Source: JAEUJZ01 sp964460115 (lineage in GTDB: Bacteria; Myxococcota_A; Polyangia; Palsa-1104; JAEUJZ01). Taken from it: a stretch of 64,000 bases of DNA. The stretch's first letter is position 1, and each line of letters opens with the position of its first letter. Both the position numbers and the translations under genes were made by a program. The notes under the pieces are model-generated. The model saw only the letters and a program-made list of their open reading frames with translations, was not told the origin of the DNA and made no database searches. Positions 24,475-33,417 of this stretch are shown here, one piece after another. The stretch spans positions 1 to 64,000 of the forward strand of contig CAYWPR010000032.1 in NCBI GenBank assembly GCA_964460115.1, read 5' to 3'.

Positions 24475-25716
24475 CTAATACAGCGGAAGCTCTAATAGGC
24501 GGCCTTCCAGGTTGCCATTGTAAAGGATGTGGCGGGCGCGCGGTCGCAGCCCGATCGGCGAGATAAGGCCCAAATTGGCGGTAAAGACAAAAGCCGTATA
24601 GCCCGCAAAGCGCTGCTTCAGCGTCTCGCCAAGCGCGCCATATAAGCCGATAAGATCGTCGCTGCGGCCGTGCAGCAGGCGCTCGCCATAGGGGGGGTTG
24701 CAAACCACCACGCCGGGGGGACCAGCGGGGGCCACGGCCTCGCGCAGGTCGCCGACGCGAATGTTGGCCAGGGTGCCTAAGCCCGCGGCTTCGGCATTGC
24801 CGCGGGCGATGCAGACGGCATGGCGATCCAGGTCTACGCCATAAAGAAACGGTTTTCGTGCCACGCTCGGCACTTCTTGGCGCTGCGCCTCGCGCTTTAG
24901 CCGCTGCCACAATGCGGCATCGAAGTTGCGCCAGCGCATAAAGCCAAAACGCCGTCGCAAGCCCGGTGCCTGGTGCAGCGCCAAAAGACCGGCTTCGATA
25001 AGCAGCGTGCCGCTACCGCACGTCAGATCGACAATTGGCGGCAGGCTCGTTGCGGCAGGGTCGCCGCAATAGCCTCGTGCCAGGGCGGTGCTGACGATGG
25101 CGGCGGCGAGTGTTTCTTTCAGCGGCGCCGCCGTGGCGGCCCGGCGGTAGCCGCGCTGATGCAGGGGCGGGTCCGAACTATCGATGCCAAGCGCCAAGCG
25201 CGGCCCCATGCGACCGCGCTCATCGGGGCCTTCATACAATTGAACATTGATGCGCAGCGCTGGCGCATCCACATCGACATCCGGGCGCAGGCCGTAGTGC
25301 GCGCGAAACCGATCGACCACTGCGTCTTTGACGCGCAAGCCGGCGAACATGCTGTTTGCCAAACCTGGACCGCTGCCATGGGCCGAAACCGCCAGGGTGC
25401 CGTTTGGCACCAGAAATTCCTCCCAAGGCAGCGCATAGGCGGCGGCGTAAAGATCCTCGGGCCCACGGCACGGTACGTCGGACAGCCGCCGTAGCACGCG
25501 AGATGCACAGCGCAGATGCAGATTGGCGCGATAAAGCGCGGCCAGCGGCCCGCTGAAATGAACGGCACCGGGCGCGATGGTGACCTGAAACACCTCGGGC
25601 AGCGCGCGTAGCTCGGCGGCCACAAGCGCTTCGGTAGGGCGGGCGCACAAAGCCGTATAGGCTGCATGACCAGACGGCAAACAGCGCAGCATGGCATCAG
25701 CTTGAAGCATCGACAT
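24475..25716 (-). CDS. THUMP-domain 23S rRNA guanine-N2 methyltransferase, RlmL-like
   Basis: A 413-residue methyltransferase of the RlmL (YcbY) N-terminal type, which makes m2G2445 in 23S rRNA. Residues 20-175 form the ferredoxin-like/THUMP RNA-binding region (TALCARPTEALVAAELRAL). The Rossmann methyltransferase domain carries 'IVDLTCGSGTLLIEAGL' (about 228-244) for S-adenosylmethionine and the catalytic NPPYGERL at 340-347. The RlmK half found fused in E. coli is absent, as in many bacteria. It heads the leftward cluster and is divergent from tyrS, with a 47-base gap. A second, more divergent methyltransferase with a HEAT domain is at 42988. Confidence 0.88.
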   Translation of the reverse strand: MSMLQADAMLRCLPSGHAAYTALCARPTEALVAAELRALPEVFQVTIAPGAVHFSGPLAALYRANLHLRCASRVLRRLSDVPCRGPEDLYAAAYALPWEEFLVPNGTLAVSAHGSGPGLANSMFAGLRVKDAVVDRFRAHYGLRPDVDVDAPALRINVQLYEGPDERGRMGPRLALGIDSSDPPLHQRGYRRAATAAPLKETLAAAIVSTALARGYCGDPAATSLPPIVDLTCGSGTLLIEAGLLALHQAPGLRRRFGFMRWRNFDAALWQRLKREAQRQEVPSVARKPFLYGVDLDRHAVCIARGNAEAAGLGTLANIRVGDLREAVAPAGPPGVVVCNPPYGERLLHGRSDDLIGLYGALGETLKQRFAGYTAFVFTANLGLISPIGLRPRARHILYNGNLEGRLLELPLY

Positions 25717-25763
25717 GCGCGCACGCTAGCACGACGAGCGACCGCGCGATATTGTACGTGCAC

Positions 25764-27080
25764 ATGACGGATGCAGCGAATCGCACGTTTCTAAATGAAA
25801 TCAAATGGCGCGGCCTGTTTCATCAGGCCTCCGACGAAGAAGGATTGGCGCTACACCTGGCTAGTGGGGTGCGTAGCGCCTATGCTGGTTTTGATCCGAC
25901 CGCCGATTCGCTGACCATTGGCAATTTGGTGCCGATCTTGTTGCTGATGCACTGGCAGCGCGCCGGTCATCGTCCGGTTGCCGTGCTTGGCGGCGGCACC
26001 GGCCTCATTGGCGATCCTTCGGGCAAATCGGCCGAGCGGCTTTTGCTGTCGCGCGAAATCGTCGAGCGCAATGTCGAAAGCCAGCGACGCATCTTTGCGC
26101 GGCTGCTCGATTTTGCCGATACCGGCAAAAATACCGGTGCGATGCTCATCAACAATCTGGATTGGCTGGGCGGCATGGGCTATCTGGAAGTGCTGCGCGA
26201 CGTGGGCAAGCACTTTTCGATCAATGCCATGATGGCGCGCGACTCGGTGCGCGAGCGTTTGCACAATCGCGAGCAGGGCATTAGCTATACCGAGTTTAGC
26301 TACATGATTCTGCAATCCATTGACTATCTGCGCTTGTGGCGAGAGCACGGCGTGACCGTGCAAATGGGCGGCAGTGATCAGTGGGGCAACATCGTCAGCG
26401 GTTGCGATCTGATTCGTCGCGTTCAGCCGGCCGGCGAAACCCAAACGGCAGCGTTTGCTCTGACGGCGCCGCTTTTGACGCGCGCGGACGGCGGCAAGTT
26501 CGGCAAAACCGAGTCCGGGGCGATTTGGCTATCCGCCGATCGCACGAGCCCCTATCGCTTTTACCAGTTCTGGCTGAATACCGATGACGCCGATGTGATT
26601 CGCTACCTCAAGCTGTTTACGCTCTTGAATCAGAACGAAATTGCCGAGCTTAGCGCCAGCCATGCCAAAGACCCCGGCAGCCGCAGCGCTCACCGCGCTT
26701 TGGCGCGCCACATGACCGAGCTCTTGCACGGGCCGACCGAGCGCACTCAAGCTGAAGCGGCGGCGCAGGCGCTATTTTCCGGTGAGGTCGCCACCCTGTC
26801 GGAGGCAACGCTGCGCGAAGCCCTGTCCAGCGTCCCGACGAGCACTCACGATCGCGCGCGCCTTTTTGGCGAGGGCTTTGTGCTCATCGATGCGCTGGTT
26901 GAGACCGGACTGTGCAAATCCAAACGCGAAGCGCGCGAGATGCTGCAAAGCGGGTCGGTTCTGATAAATGGTCGCCGCGCCGATTTGGAAGCACGACTGA
27001 CCGATGCGGAGCTTCTGCATGGCACGATGATCGCACTGCGCCGCGGCAAGAAAAACTGGCACCTTCTGTGTTTTGGGTAG
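25764..27080 (+). CDS. tyrS: Tyrosyl-tRNA synthetase
   Basis: Charges tRNA-Tyr with tyrosine. 438 residues, normal bacterial length. The start is the ATG at 25764; the upstream TTG at 25752 is unlikely. The class I catalytic domain has 'YAGFDPTADSLTIGNLVPI' near residue 45. The usual HIGH signature reads TIGN here: the first His is replaced by Thr and the last by Asn. The ATP-loop motif KFGKTESG matches KMSKS. 'LGGGTGLIGDPSGKSAER' and 'NIVSGCDLIRR' are typical. The C-terminal S4 RNA-binding domain (SGSVLINGRRADLEARLTDAELLHG) is intact. It stands alone, between the RlmL-like gene and the epimerase gene. Confidence 0.95.
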   Translation: MTDAANRTFLNEIKWRGLFHQASDEEGLALHLASGVRSAYAGFDPTADSLTIGNLVPILLLMHWQRAGHRPVAVLGGGTGLIGDPSGKSAERLLLSREIVERNVESQRRIFARLLDFADTGKNTGAMLINNLDWLGGMGYLEVLRDVGKHFSINAMMARDSVRERLHNREQGISYTEFSYMILQSIDYLRLWREHGVTVQMGGSDQWGNIVSGCDLIRRVQPAGETQTAAFALTAPLLTRADGGKFGKTESGAIWLSADRTSPYRFYQFWLNTDDADVIRYLKLFTLLNQNEIAELSASHAKDPGSRSAHRALARHMTELLHGPTERTQAEAAAQALFSGEVATLSEATLREALSSVPTSTHDRARLFGEGFVLIDALVETGLCKSKREAREMLQSGSVLINGRRADLEARLTDAELLHGTMIALRRGKKNWHLLCFG

Positions 27081-27086
27081 TTGCTC

Positions 27087-28052
27087 TTAGCTGTTATTGC
27101 GCAACCAACTGAGTACGTCGTCGAGAATTTGCGTCAAACCGATGGTTGGTTGCCAATCGATGAGGCGATGCACTTTGTCGATATTGGGGACGCGCCGCGG
27201 CATGTCTTCAAAACCCGGCTCGTAGGCTTTCTCATAGGGCACAAAAGTGATGGCGGACTTCGAACCGGCGCGGGCAATGACCTGCTCGGCCAGGTTCAAA
27301 ATGGTCACTTCTTCGGTGTTGCCGATGTTAAAGACCTGACCGTGCGCCTCGGGCCGCTCCATAAGCGCAATGATGGCGCGTACCACATCGCGCACATGGG
27401 TAAAACAGCGCGACTGCTGACCGTCGCCGTATACAGTCAGCGGCGTCCCCGATAGGGCCTGCTTGGCAAACGTGGGCACCACCATGCCGTACTGCCCGGT
27501 CTGCCGCGGCCCCACTGTATTAAACAAGCGACCGACCACCGTTGGCAAACCGCGCTCGCGAAAATAGGCGATGGCCAAAAATTCATCGATCAGTTTCGAG
27601 CAGGCATAGGACCAACGACCTTTGCTACTTGGGCCTAGAACTAGCTCGCCTTCTTCTTGAAAGGGAATGTCGGTGGATTTGCCGTAGCATTCCGAGGTCG
27701 ATGCGACAAATACGGGTTTTTTCTTTTTATACGCGGCTTCTAAAACCAGCTCGGTGAGCTTGATATTGGTCTCAATCGTGCGCACCGGGCTTTCGACGAT
27801 GAGACGCACGCCGACGGCTGCCGCCAGGTGATAGATCACGTCGGCACCATCGACAAGCTCGGCCAGAAGCGAGCGATTGGCGCAAGTGTCGATTACATAA
27901 TGAAATCTCGACTGATTTTTCAGCGGCCGGATGTTGAGAATCGTCCCGGTAGAAAGATCATCAATGACAAAAACTTCGTGGCCGCTCCGCAAAAGCTCTT
28001 CGGCCAGATGGGAACCGACAAATCCGGCGCCGCCCGTAATCAGATAGTTCAT
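27087..28052 (-). CDS. NAD-dependent nucleotide-sugar epimerase/dehydratase
   Basis: A 321-residue extended short-chain dehydrogenase. ITGGAGFVGSHLAEELLRSG is the NAD-binding loop. The catalytic triad appears as 'ASTSECYGKS' and 'WSYACSKLIDEFLA' (YxxxK). 'RLFNTVGPRQTGQYGMVVPTF' and 'YGDGQQSRCFTHVRDVVRAI' match UDP-glucuronate decarboxylase and dTDP-glucose dehydratase relatives. The start is at 28052, behind AAGGAG; the 28079 frame is longer but unsupported. It is convergent with tyrS and transcribed towards it. The exact sugar substrate is not readable. A second epimerase is at 51742. Confidence 0.88.
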   Translation of the reverse strand: MNYLITGGAGFVGSHLAEELLRSGHEVFVIDDLSTGTILNIRPLKNQSRFHYVIDTCANRSLLAELVDGADVIYHLAAAVGVRLIVESPVRTIETNIKLTELVLEAAYKKKKPVFVASTSECYGKSTDIPFQEEGELVLGPSSKGRWSYACSKLIDEFLAIAYFRERGLPTVVGRLFNTVGPRQTGQYGMVVPTFAKQALSGTPLTVYGDGQQSRCFTHVRDVVRAIIALMERPEAHGQVFNIGNTEEVTILNLAEQVIARAGSKSAITFVPYEKAYEPGFEDMPRRVPNIDKVHRLIDWQPTIGLTQILDDVLSWLRNNS

Positions 28053-28130
28053 TCCATGCTCCTTGCAGAAAAGCCACATACCACGCTTTGCTACGAGTGC
28101 CTAACAGGACCGACGACCGAGCATTGGCGT

Positions 28131-30521
28131 TTAAGGTTCGATCGATAGGCAGGGATTTCCGTCGAGAAGATAAATCGACGAGCGCAGCGGCGGGGTCGAA
28201 ATCAGCGTATCGCCGCCGCTTACTACAAGCGGCGGTGCCGAGGGCAAAAGCGCATCTTTGTAGACCCCGGGCGGAATGCCGGAAATTCGCAAGGATTGGG
28301 CGCTGCGGGCTCGCGATATCACCACCACGGCCGAAGAATTTTGCAAGTCGCGGCTTGCTGCGCCCGCGTCTTTATGAAGCGCCACCAAATAGTCAGGACC
28401 GCTGGCCAGCGGAATTCGTGTGCCGCGCCGCAGTACCGGCGAGCAGGCTCGCAATTGGCCTAGGCGCATGGTGATGGCCAAAACCTCGGCTTGGGCCGCG
28501 TTTAGTCCCGTTTTTTCGAATGCGGCCAGCACATCGGGCAGGGTTCGGCGCGAATCGGGATCATTGGCGCCGGCTAGCGCGACTTCATCGCCGTAATAAA
28601 GCACCGGAATGCCTGGCAGCGTCATGAGTAGGGTCAACGCCAAAACCTGCTTGCGATACGGCAGAACAAAACTTTCCGCCGGCTGCGAAGGTGGATTGCG
28701 CCACGGATCGTTGCTCGCATCGCCTGTGGCCTCTGAAACAAAGCGTGCCGTGTCATGATTGCCCAGCATGTGGGCCATTACGGCCAAAGAGCCGGCAAAA
28801 GCCGCTTGGCTGGCGGCGATTTCGGCCTCTAGCTCGAAAAGGCCGATTTGTTCGCGGCCTAAAGCGCTGCGCATGGCCCACATCAGCGGAAAGTCAAAAG
28901 CGCTGTCGAGTCCGTCAAAAGATCGGCCTAAAAAGCTGCGAATGTCGGCCCGTCCGGCGGCTCCGGGGCCCGTGTAATCCTCGCCTACGACCAAAAGGTC
29001 CAAGCCTTTTTGGTCGCGCGCGGCATGAACGGCACGCACGATGCGTCGGCTGGCGCTGCGCGGCATCATCGGCACGGCATCGATGCGCATGCCATCCAAA
29101 TCGTAGCGAGTCAGCCAACTGACAAGGTCGTCTACGCCAATTTGCTGGACCTTTGGATGGCGCCAGTTGAGATCGGGCAAATAGGAATCAAACCAGCAGG
29201 TTTCGATGTGGCTTGTCCAACTGCAGTCGAAGTTTGGGCCGCTCGTGCCGCATACGCAGGCCGCTGGGTCGTCGTGAAACCAGCTTTGCGCGGCGGCGTC
29301 GGTGGATGGTAAGCGAGCTGCCGCTTGCCGAGAATGCTCGCGATAATAGGGATGGTCGATGTAGACGTGGTTAGGAACCGCATCGAAAATCAGGCGCAGA
29401 CCGCGGGCGTGGGCCGCAGCGACTAGGCGTCGTAGCTCGGCATCGCCGCCCAAAAGCGGCTCGACGCCGTGCGGGGCGCTTGGCCAATAGCCGTGGTAGG
29501 CCTCATAGGCATGTCCATCTCGTCCGGTCAAAAAGCCGGCGGGATTTTGGTAAAGAGGCGACAGCCACAGTGTAGTGACCCCCAGACGGCCAAAATAATT
29601 GGCTTCTACGGCTTGCGTGATGCCTGCCAAGCTGCCGCCGGCGCGGCGTCCTAAGGTCGGCGGCGGCGCCAGAGCCCCTTTTGGCCCACGAAAGCGATCG
29701 ACGATGATTTGATAAATCACCGCGTCGTCTAACGGCCGCGCGGGCACAAGCTGCGAATTTTTCTTCGAGTCAGACGAAGGCTCGACAAAGACGCTGACTT
29801 GCCAGGGCCAAGGGGCCTGCGCATCTAAACCGCGAGCGGACAGCACGAGCGTATATTTGCCGGGCGGAAGTTGCGACGCCGAAACGGTAATGCGCTGACC
29901 GCGCAGGTCATTTGGGCGTGGCGCGATGTCGATTTGCGGCGTCGGCAACGCTACATCGCCGCGCCACAGCATGGCCCTTACCGAAGAAGCATCTAGGTCT
30001 GCGGCCTGGCCAAAGGGACAAAAATCGGCGATGTAGCGAACTTGTCCGGCCGGCGCTGCCGCCGCCAGCACCCCGCTTAAAACCGGAGCGTCGCAAGATT
30101 TCACTTCCGCCTGCGTGTACTCCGCGTCGTAAGGACCGGAATCGAGGCGACGCACATCCGCCGCAAAAGCCGATTGCGCCGCCACGTCGTCAAGCAGCAG
30201 ATGGTCGCCGACCAAAAAACCATACAAGTAAATCCCCGGCGGCAAGGGCAGCGTCAGCGTGTAAAAGGGCTCGCCGTCTTTGGCGGTGCGAATTTGAAAA
30301 TCGCGGCGTCCGGGTCGTTGCCAGCCGTTCCAACTGCCGACAAGCTCTGGCTGCTCGGCCTCGGCACGGGTCAGTTGTAAGTCCGCGCGGAGAAGCGCTC
30401 GCTCTGGCCGATACCAGACGCGCAGCATGCAGGGCTCGTCCGCATCAAAATCAGTTGCGCCCGCCGAACAACCGACGAGGGTCCAAACTAGCAGGTAAAG
30501 CCCGGCGCGTATCATCGTCAT
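28131..30521 (-). CDS. GH13 alpha-amylase-family lipoprotein
   Basis: A 797-residue secreted glycoside hydrolase. The start ATG at 30521 overlaps the stop of the epoxide-hydrolase-like gene (TGATG) and opens a lipoprotein signal ending LVGC at Cys18. An N-terminal beta-sandwich with an E-set/CBM48-like LVGSWNGW motif at about residues 60-70 binds glucan chains. The TIM-barrel domain follows: DAVPNH (380-385), GMRIDA with nucleophile Asp481, GED with acid/base Glu514, and GNHDT with Asp590. A beta-sandwich closes the protein. This suggests cleavage of alpha-glucans at the cell surface. The fit is closer to neopullulanase or maltogenic types than to simple alpha-amylase, but the specificity is unknown. 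Confidence 0.88.
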   Translation of the reverse strand: MTMIRAGLYLLVWTLVGCSAGATDFDADEPCMLRVWYRPERALLRADLQLTRAEAEQPELVGSWNGWQRPGRRDFQIRTAKDGEPFYTLTLPLPPGIYLYGFLVGDHLLLDDVAAQSAFAADVRRLDSGPYDAEYTQAEVKSCDAPVLSGVLAAAAPAGQVRYIADFCPFGQAADLDASSVRAMLWRGDVALPTPQIDIAPRPNDLRGQRITVSASQLPPGKYTLVLSARGLDAQAPWPWQVSVFVEPSSDSKKNSQLVPARPLDDAVIYQIIVDRFRGPKGALAPPPTLGRRAGGSLAGITQAVEANYFGRLGVTTLWLSPLYQNPAGFLTGRDGHAYEAYHGYWPSAPHGVEPLLGGDAELRRLVAAAHARGLRLIFDAVPNHVYIDHPYYREHSRQAAARLPSTDAAAQSWFHDDPAACVCGTSGPNFDCSWTSHIETCWFDSYLPDLNWRHPKVQQIGVDDLVSWLTRYDLDGMRIDAVPMMPRSASRRIVRAVHAARDQKGLDLLVVGEDYTGPGAAGRADIRSFLGRSFDGLDSAFDFPLMWAMRSALGREQIGLFELEAEIAASQAAFAGSLAVMAHMLGNHDTARFVSEATGDASNDPWRNPPSQPAESFVLPYRKQVLALTLLMTLPGIPVLYYGDEVALAGANDPDSRRTLPDVLAAFEKTGLNAAQAEVLAITMRLGQLRACSPVLRRGTRIPLASGPDYLVALHKDAGAASRDLQNSSAVVVISRARSAQSLRISGIPPGVYKDALLPSAPPLVVSGGDTLISTPPLRSSIYLLDGNPCLSIEP

Positions 30522-31417
30522 CAGGTGGCGGAACTGGCTTGCGTGCATTCTGCGAGAAATTCGAAGAGCAGCCGATTGACCTGCTCGGGTTGTTCTTGGT
30601 GCGCGCAATGACCCGAATCCGGCAAATATTCAATGCGCAGATTTGCCGCCCACGGAGACAAGTTGTAAGTCAGTTCTTTGCCAAGAGCGATGTCGCGCTC
30701 GCCCCACAAAAGCAGCATCGGTACTTGGACTGGCGTTTGTAATGCGCGCAAAAACCAGGGTGCTGCGCGAGGCGCCGCCCGGTAGTAATTGATGCTGGCG
30801 GTCAGTGCGCCGGGCTGGGCCAGAGCATGGACAAATTCATCCAGCTCGGCGGTGCTGAATGTGCCGGGAACGCTGGTCAGATCCTGAAGGACTCGGCGCA
30901 GCCGCGCAAAGTTGTTTTTGCGAATCAGGTGCTCGGGCAGCCAAGGCAGCGCAAACAGCAGCATGTACCAGCTTTTGCGCAATTGCCGCGGCGACAAGCG
31001 GCTTAAAAAAGCCCCCGGATGCAGCGAATTCAAAACAATGAGTCGCTGCACCACATGGCGATGCGCCGGCGAACTGGCGACCGCCCAGGCAATCGTGCCT
31101 CCCCAATCGTGCCCGACGAGCGTGACCTGCTTATGGCCCAAGGCTTTCACCAAGCCGACGACGTCATCGCACAGCTTGCTGACCGCGTAGTTATCGATCC
31201 CGTGCGGTTTATCGCTGAGGTTATATCCGCGCAAATCGGGAGCGATGGCGCGAAATCCCGCCTGCCCGAGCGCGCTCAACTGATAGCGAAAGCTGTAAAA
31301 AAACTCTGGAAAGCCATGCAGCATTAGCACCGGCGGGCCTTTTTCAGGACCGGTTTCCACATAATGAAAGCGCAAACCGTTCGCAATGATGTAACGCGAG
31401 GGGTAAAGGTCGCTCAT
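30521..31417 (-). CDS. Alpha/beta hydrolase, epoxide hydrolase-like
   Basis: A 298-residue protein. The start at 31417 has AAAGAGGA in front; a longer frame to 31471 is discounted. 'HGFPEF' (oxyanion hole), 'LVGHDWGG' with nucleophile Asp104, 'GERDIALG' with Asp242 and 'SGHCAHQEQPE' with His270 form the Asp-Asp-His triad of epoxide hydrolases and haloalkane dehalogenases. The cap contains candidate ring-opening tyrosines (Y151; Y211/Y212 in SINYYRA). Substrates would be epoxides or halogenated alkanes. It shares a TGATG overlap with the GH13 lipoprotein downstream, a surprising pair with no obvious common pathway. Confidence 0.88.
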   Translation of the reverse strand: MSDLYPSRYIIANGLRFHYVETGPEKGPPVLMLHGFPEFFYSFRYQLSALGQAGFRAIAPDLRGYNLSDKPHGIDNYAVSKLCDDVVGLVKALGHKQVTLVGHDWGGTIAWAVASSPAHRHVVQRLIVLNSLHPGAFLSRLSPRQLRKSWYMLLFALPWLPEHLIRKNNFARLRRVLQDLTSVPGTFSTAELDEFVHALAQPGALTASINYYRAAPRAAPWFLRALQTPVQVPMLLLWGERDIALGKELTYNLSPWAANLRIEYLPDSGHCAHQEQPEQVNRLLFEFLAECTQASSAT

Positions 31418-31582
31418 GTCGAAATCCTCTTTCTCGCAGTAAAGAAGCCGAGCTGAACAGCGCGAAGGCAAAGGCTTTCACTACGACCGCAATTTCGTCA
31501 AGCCGCCAAATCATGTGGCATTCAGGCGGATTTTGGCGTGGCAATTTGCGCGAGCCGTTCCTCTCGCCATGTGAAATGACGT

Positions 31583-31591
31583 TGCTATAAT
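31583..31591 (+). promoter_or_regulatory. Extended -10 promoter for a leaderless mRNA
   Basis: TGC-TATAAT at 31583-31591: a perfect TATAAT preceded by TGn, the extended -10 form. It ends 6 bases before the ATG at 31598. The start of transcription would fall at or next to that A, making the mRNA leaderless. No good -35 element is seen, as is normal for extended -10 promoters. Confidence 0.6.
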
Positions 31592-31597
31592 CCCGGC

Positions 31598-32890
31598 ATG
31601 TACTCGCTGCGCCAAAAGCTGCGTCTGTTCGCGCGCGCTTTCGCGATCGTGTTTCTTTTTGTGCGCACGGGCATTTGGTACGCGCTCGGCTGGTGCCTCA
31701 TGCGGCTGCGCGGACAAGATCGCGCGGCGCGCCAGGCGTTTTTTGGCGACTGCGTGTTCGCTTTGTTTCGCGACCTGGGCGCAACCTTCATCAAAGTTGG
31801 CCAAATCATGTCGACGCGGCCGGATTTGCTGCCGCCGCATGTCATTTCGGCCTTGCAGCGGCTGCAAGACGACGTTGGGCCCTTTTCATTTGCGCTGGTT
31901 CAGCAAACCATCGAAGCGGATTTTGGCAAACCGCTCCATCAATTGTTTTCGGAATTTACCGCCGAACCAATTGCATCCGCATCGGTCGCGCAGGTGCACA
32001 AGGCACGGCTGCCGAGCGGCGAATCGGTCGCCGTCAAAGTGCGCCGGCCTGACATTGAAGAGCTGTGCGTCTTTGACCTTTTGGTCATGCGGCTTTATGC
32101 CTCGGCTTTGGAAAGCATTCCGTCTTTGCGCTTGCTGGCTCCGGTGGAAAGCGTCAACCAGTTTGGCCGGGCCATTGCCATGCAGCTTGATTTCACCATC
32201 GAAGCCGCCAACAACCGCCGCTTTCAAAAAAACTTCGCCAGCGAACTCGACGTCATCGTTCCCGGGCTTTATCCCGCGCTGTGCAGCAAGCGGGTTTTGG
32301 TCATGGATTTTATCGAGGGGGTGAAAATCCTCAATGCGGCTCGTGTCGGTGTCGATCCGCATCGGCTGGGACAGCTGGGCTTTCGTGTCATGCTGAAGAT
32401 GATCTTTGCGGACGGATTTGTGCATGCCGACCTGCACCCCGGCAATATTTTGGTGACTGCCGAAGGACGTGTGGCGCTGCTCGATTTGGGGCTGGTTGCC
32501 GAGCTTGACGATGAGCACCGCACCGCCTTCGCGCGCTATTTTTCCGCTTGGGCGCAGGGCGACGGCACGACCATGGCCGATATCATGGTGCGGCATTCTC
32601 CGTCGCCGCATATTGCCGATCCGCAGGGCTTTCGCACGGCGGTGCAGGCATTTGTCAATCGCTACCACGGCAAGCGACTGGGAGAAGTCGAAGTGGCCCG
32701 CGTCGTCTATGAAATGATGGCGATATTGCGGCGCTATCGAGTGCGAGTAAACGCGACCTTCACCATGGTCAACATCGCCATTGCCGTGACCGAGGGCATT
32801 GGCAAACAGCTTGATCCGGCGCTAGATCTGATGAACGAAGCGATGCCCTTTTTTCTGGCGCTGCAATTTCAAAGGGCCACATCTTCTTAA
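31598..32890 (+). CDS. ABC1/UbiB/AarF-family atypical kinase
   Basis: A 430-residue member of the ABC1 (UbiB/ADCK) family, needed in many bacteria for ubiquinone synthesis or lipid handling. A hydrophobic stretch near the N-terminus (FAIVFLFVRTGIWYALGWCLM) may anchor it. The family landmarks are present: 'TFIKVGQIMSTRPDLLP' (KxGQ motif), 'ASVAQVHKARL' (Ala-rich nucleotide loop), 'VAVKVRRPDIE' (ATP lysine), 'MDFIEGVKI', 'HADLHPGNILV' (catalytic Asp) and 'ALLDLGLVAEL' (DFG-like). Its promoter overlaps the start. It is divergent from the epoxide-hydrolase unit and is followed after 56 bases by a hypothetical gene. Confidence 0.92.
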   Translation: MYSLRQKLRLFARAFAIVFLFVRTGIWYALGWCLMRLRGQDRAARQAFFGDCVFALFRDLGATFIKVGQIMSTRPDLLPPHVISALQRLQDDVGPFSFALVQQTIEADFGKPLHQLFSEFTAEPIASASVAQVHKARLPSGESVAVKVRRPDIEELCVFDLLVMRLYASALESIPSLRLLAPVESVNQFGRAIAMQLDFTIEAANNRRFQKNFASELDVIVPGLYPALCSKRVLVMDFIEGVKILNAARVGVDPHRLGQLGFRVMLKMIFADGFVHADLHPGNILVTAEGRVALLDLGLVAELDDEHRTAFARYFSAWAQGDGTTMADIMVRHSPSPHIADPQGFRTAVQAFVNRYHGKRLGEVEVARVVYEMMAILRRYRVRVNATFTMVNIAIAVTEGIGKQLDPALDLMNEAMPFFLALQFQRATSS

Positions 32891-32946
32891 TCCGTCGCCG
32901 CGAATGACTTCGCGGGCCGCGCAAGTTACAATGAGGCGGATTCGCT

Positions 32947-33417
32947 ATGCTCGTCGAGCCCACCGCGTCGTTAGAGCGCGTCTTGCAAGCTTTGCCCGCA
33001 GTCTGTCAGCAGCGGCTTTTGATCATGGGCTGGCACCAGCCTCTGCGCGACTTGGAGCGGCTTTTGCGCCGCGCGATCGGTGCTCCGCAGCTTGTGCGCC
33101 TTATCGATCTGGAACTGGATCCCGAGCGTTGGCACGGCTGCTACATTCAAACTTCAGGGACCGTGTGTTGGCCCGAGCGCAACGGCGGTGTCGGAAGTCT
33201 GGGGCGCTTGTGGCTGGATATCCTACCGCAGGCGACGACGCATGCGGCGCTTATGCAGCGCGCAAGCGACAAGCTGCTGATTGGCGGTATCGTTTTGGCC
33301 GATCCGCAAGTACGGGCCGCGCATCGCGCCAAGCGCAACGAACAGGGCGGCTATGGCGAACGGGGCCTTTTTATTGCGGCCCTTTTCGCAGTCAGTCTGC
33401 AACTCGATTTCGGCTGA
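32947..33417 (+). CDS. Protein of unknown function
   Basis: A 156-residue soluble protein with no signal peptide or membrane helix. Alternating hydrophobic strands and helices (SLGRLWLDILPQATTHAALMQRAS, KLLIGGIVLADPQVRAAHRAKRNEQGGYGERGLFIAALFAVSLQLDF) suggest a compact alpha/beta fold. It begins with MLVEPTASLERVLQALP. No family or motif is recognised. It follows the ABC1 kinase gene on the same strand and may share its transcript. Confidence 0.5.
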   Translation: MLVEPTASLERVLQALPAVCQQRLLIMGWHQPLRDLERLLRRAIGAPQLVRLIDLELDPERWHGCYIQTSGTVCWPERNGGVGSLGRLWLDILPQATTHAALMQRASDKLLIGGIVLADPQVRAAHRAKRNEQGGYGERGLFIAALFAVSLQLDFG

